In this document: positions 33,099 through 33,919 of the stretch, piece after piece
Numbering within the stretch: position 1 is the first letter of the stretch
Layout of the letters: every line of letters starts with the position of its first letter
From: Thiotrichales bacterium
GTDB taxonomy: Bacteria; Pseudomonadota; Gammaproteobacteria; Francisellales; CACEW01
Direction: 5' to 3'
DNA length: 33,919 nucleotides
Assembly (NCBI GenBank): GCA_947478525.1
Contig: CANJVU010000007.1
Span: 1-33,919, forward strand
The notes under the pieces: generated by a model
Told to the model about the DNA's origin: nothing
The model's input: the letters and a program-made list of their open reading frames with translations, nothing else
The model's database searches: none
Program-made: the position numbers and the translations under genes

Positions 33099-33919
33099 AA
33101 TGGGCAGCACTCTTTTGGAGCAGTGGAAATATACAGATCTTGCGAAATTATGGCGCGATAGGGTCTTTATCGAGGCCGCTGAAAAGCGTCGTTCGTTGAT
33201 CACCTTGCCAGACTCGGCTCAAGGGATCACCGTTCGTCGGTCTCGCTTAGCCAAACCCCAATGGCAAAATCACCCATTGTTGGCACCGCATACCGCGCAG
33301 ATGACCCAAGCCATGGTCATCGATGTTCCTGATAATGTGGTAGTAGATCAACCGATTCGGATTAGCTATCCAGCTTCGGGATTGTCCGAAAATACGTTGT
33401 TGAATTATCGACATATTATTCGTGTGGGTAAAGACAGCCAAGTGACAGTCATTGAAGAAATGGCAGGCGGATCAGAACACTTTATTGTTCTGAATACGGT
33501 ATTGCAAGTAGTATTAGCACCAAATGCTACTGTCGATCATTATAGCATTCAAACGCCTTCGAATATTGCTCATGTGAGCTATGTTCATGCGCAACAAAGT
33601 CAGCATAGCCAATTCCGCAGTTTTGTTGCCGGGTTGGGGGGGAAGTTTGGGCGTTATGATATTCAAGCCGATTTATTGGAGCCTCATGCCAGCTGCGTGT
33701 TTAATGGATTTTATCTGCTGAATCAACAACAACATTTTGATGTGCATACGCTGGCCAATCACGCCGCCTCTGATACCAAAAGTGATGAACTATTCAAAGG
33801 TATTATCGGCGGCACCGCGCGGGGTGTATTCAATGGTAAAGTGCTGGTGCCAAAAGGCGTGAGCAATATTGATGCCAACCAAATCAATCGTAATTTACTG
33901 GTGTCGATGGGTGCGGAAA
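33091..33919 (+). CDS. sufD: Fe-S scaffold subunit SufD, 3' end beyond the window
   Basis: An open frame from ATG 33091, overlapping the sufC stop by 8 nt, runs 276 codons to the window edge without a stop. It begins [20 protein letters not shown], with the W-K-Y-T-D-L motif typical of the SufD N-terminus. The beta-helix core follows with ALVLNTV-like, AGLGGKFGRYDIQADLLEPH, HTLANHAASDTKSDELFKG and FNGKVLVPKG. The protein pairs with SufB. The rest of the gene, and probably sufS and others, lie outside. Confidence 0.93.
   Translation, partial: MSKMGSTLLEQWKYTDLAKLWRDRVFIEAAEKRRSLITLPDSAQGITVRRSRLAKPQWQNHPLLAPHTAQMTQAMVIDVPDNVVVDQPIRISYPASGLSENTLLNYRHIIRVGKDSQVTVIEEMAGGSEHFIVLNTVLQVVLAPNATVDHYSIQTPSNIAHVSYVHAQQSQHSQFRSFVAGLGGKFGRYDIQADLLEPHASCVFNGFYLLNQQQHFDVHTLANHAASDTKSDELFKGIIGGTARGVFNGKVLVPKGVSNIDANQINRNLLVSMGAE

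Noticed and set aside
1..33919. CRISPR arrays, tRNA, rRNA, intact insertion sequences or prophage genes
   Set aside because: No regularly spaced repeats, tRNA-like cloverleaf or CCA ends, transposases, integrases or phage structural genes were seen.

Overview
The window reads as chromosomal DNA of a gammaproteobacterium, most plausibly from the order Legionellales (Coxiella/Legionella-like). This is inferred from gene content, not from a phylogeny. The main clues are a complete mevalonate pathway (rare in Gammaproteobacteria, known from Coxiella and Legionella), an RpoH-type sigma-32 with its diagnostic box, a small membrane protein resembling Coxiella CBU_0592, and a Rrf2-led suf operon. Genes are densely packed on both strands with many 4-nt ATGA overlaps. 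I see no rRNA, tRNA, CRISPR array, prophage or intact insertion sequence.

Layout. 1-420: a truncated 5' stub of cydA (cytochrome bd oxidase subunit I). 421-2316: an OPT-family transporter, convergent with rpoH (2313-3197). 3263-10817: isoprenoid block on the minus strand: mvaD, a probable phosphomevalonate kinase, an unusual HMG-CoA synthase::mevalonate kinase fusion, class I-like HMG-CoA reductase and, beyond an inserted HigBA-type toxin-antitoxin pair, idi. A proline iminopeptidase sits on the plus strand inside the block. idi is the last gene of a tightly overlapped minus-strand run (DUF971 protein, beta-carbonic anhydrase, small membrane protein, idi). 12093-15381: typA and an MFS exporter bracketed by inverted GC-rich hairpin repeats. 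15451-18927: host attachment-like protein, secreted multicopper oxidase, a vapC relic, gamma-carbonic anhydrase-like protein and an orphan trpC. 18971-20583: rhlE, then a non-coding stretch with competing hairpins and a strong terminator. 20676-24116: small orphan protein, O-methyltransferase, sodB, grxD, radC, a decayed toxin-antitoxin pair and dut. 24193-28204: orphan ORFs, phosphomannomutase/phosphoglucomutase, def-fmt and a rubredoxin. 28296-28990: VapBC-type pair with a perfect palindromic operator. 29021-30302: LysR regulator and a small glycine-rich two-helix protein with dileucine-like C-terminal motifs (possible effector). 30495-33919: sufR-sufB-sufC-sufD, the last cut by the window edge.

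How the genes work together. The five mevalonate proteins plus Idi take acetoacetyl-CoA and acetyl-CoA to IPP and DMAPP, so the organism may not need the MEP route. sufRBCD, grxD and rubredoxin are iron-sulfur/redox functions; sodB and an O-methyltransferase form a likely two-gene unit divergent from grxD. The accessory signal is mainly toxin-antitoxin turnover (two intact pairs, two relics) and gene decay (cydA stub, possible PAP2 stub).

The most interesting items are the HMGS::mevalonate kinase fusion, the 20.45-20.58 kb structured RNA candidate, the dileucine-motif small membrane protein, a perfect FNR-type box before rpoH, and the orphan trpC lacking a conserved active-site glutamate. I did not find a convincing wholly new multi-gene system.
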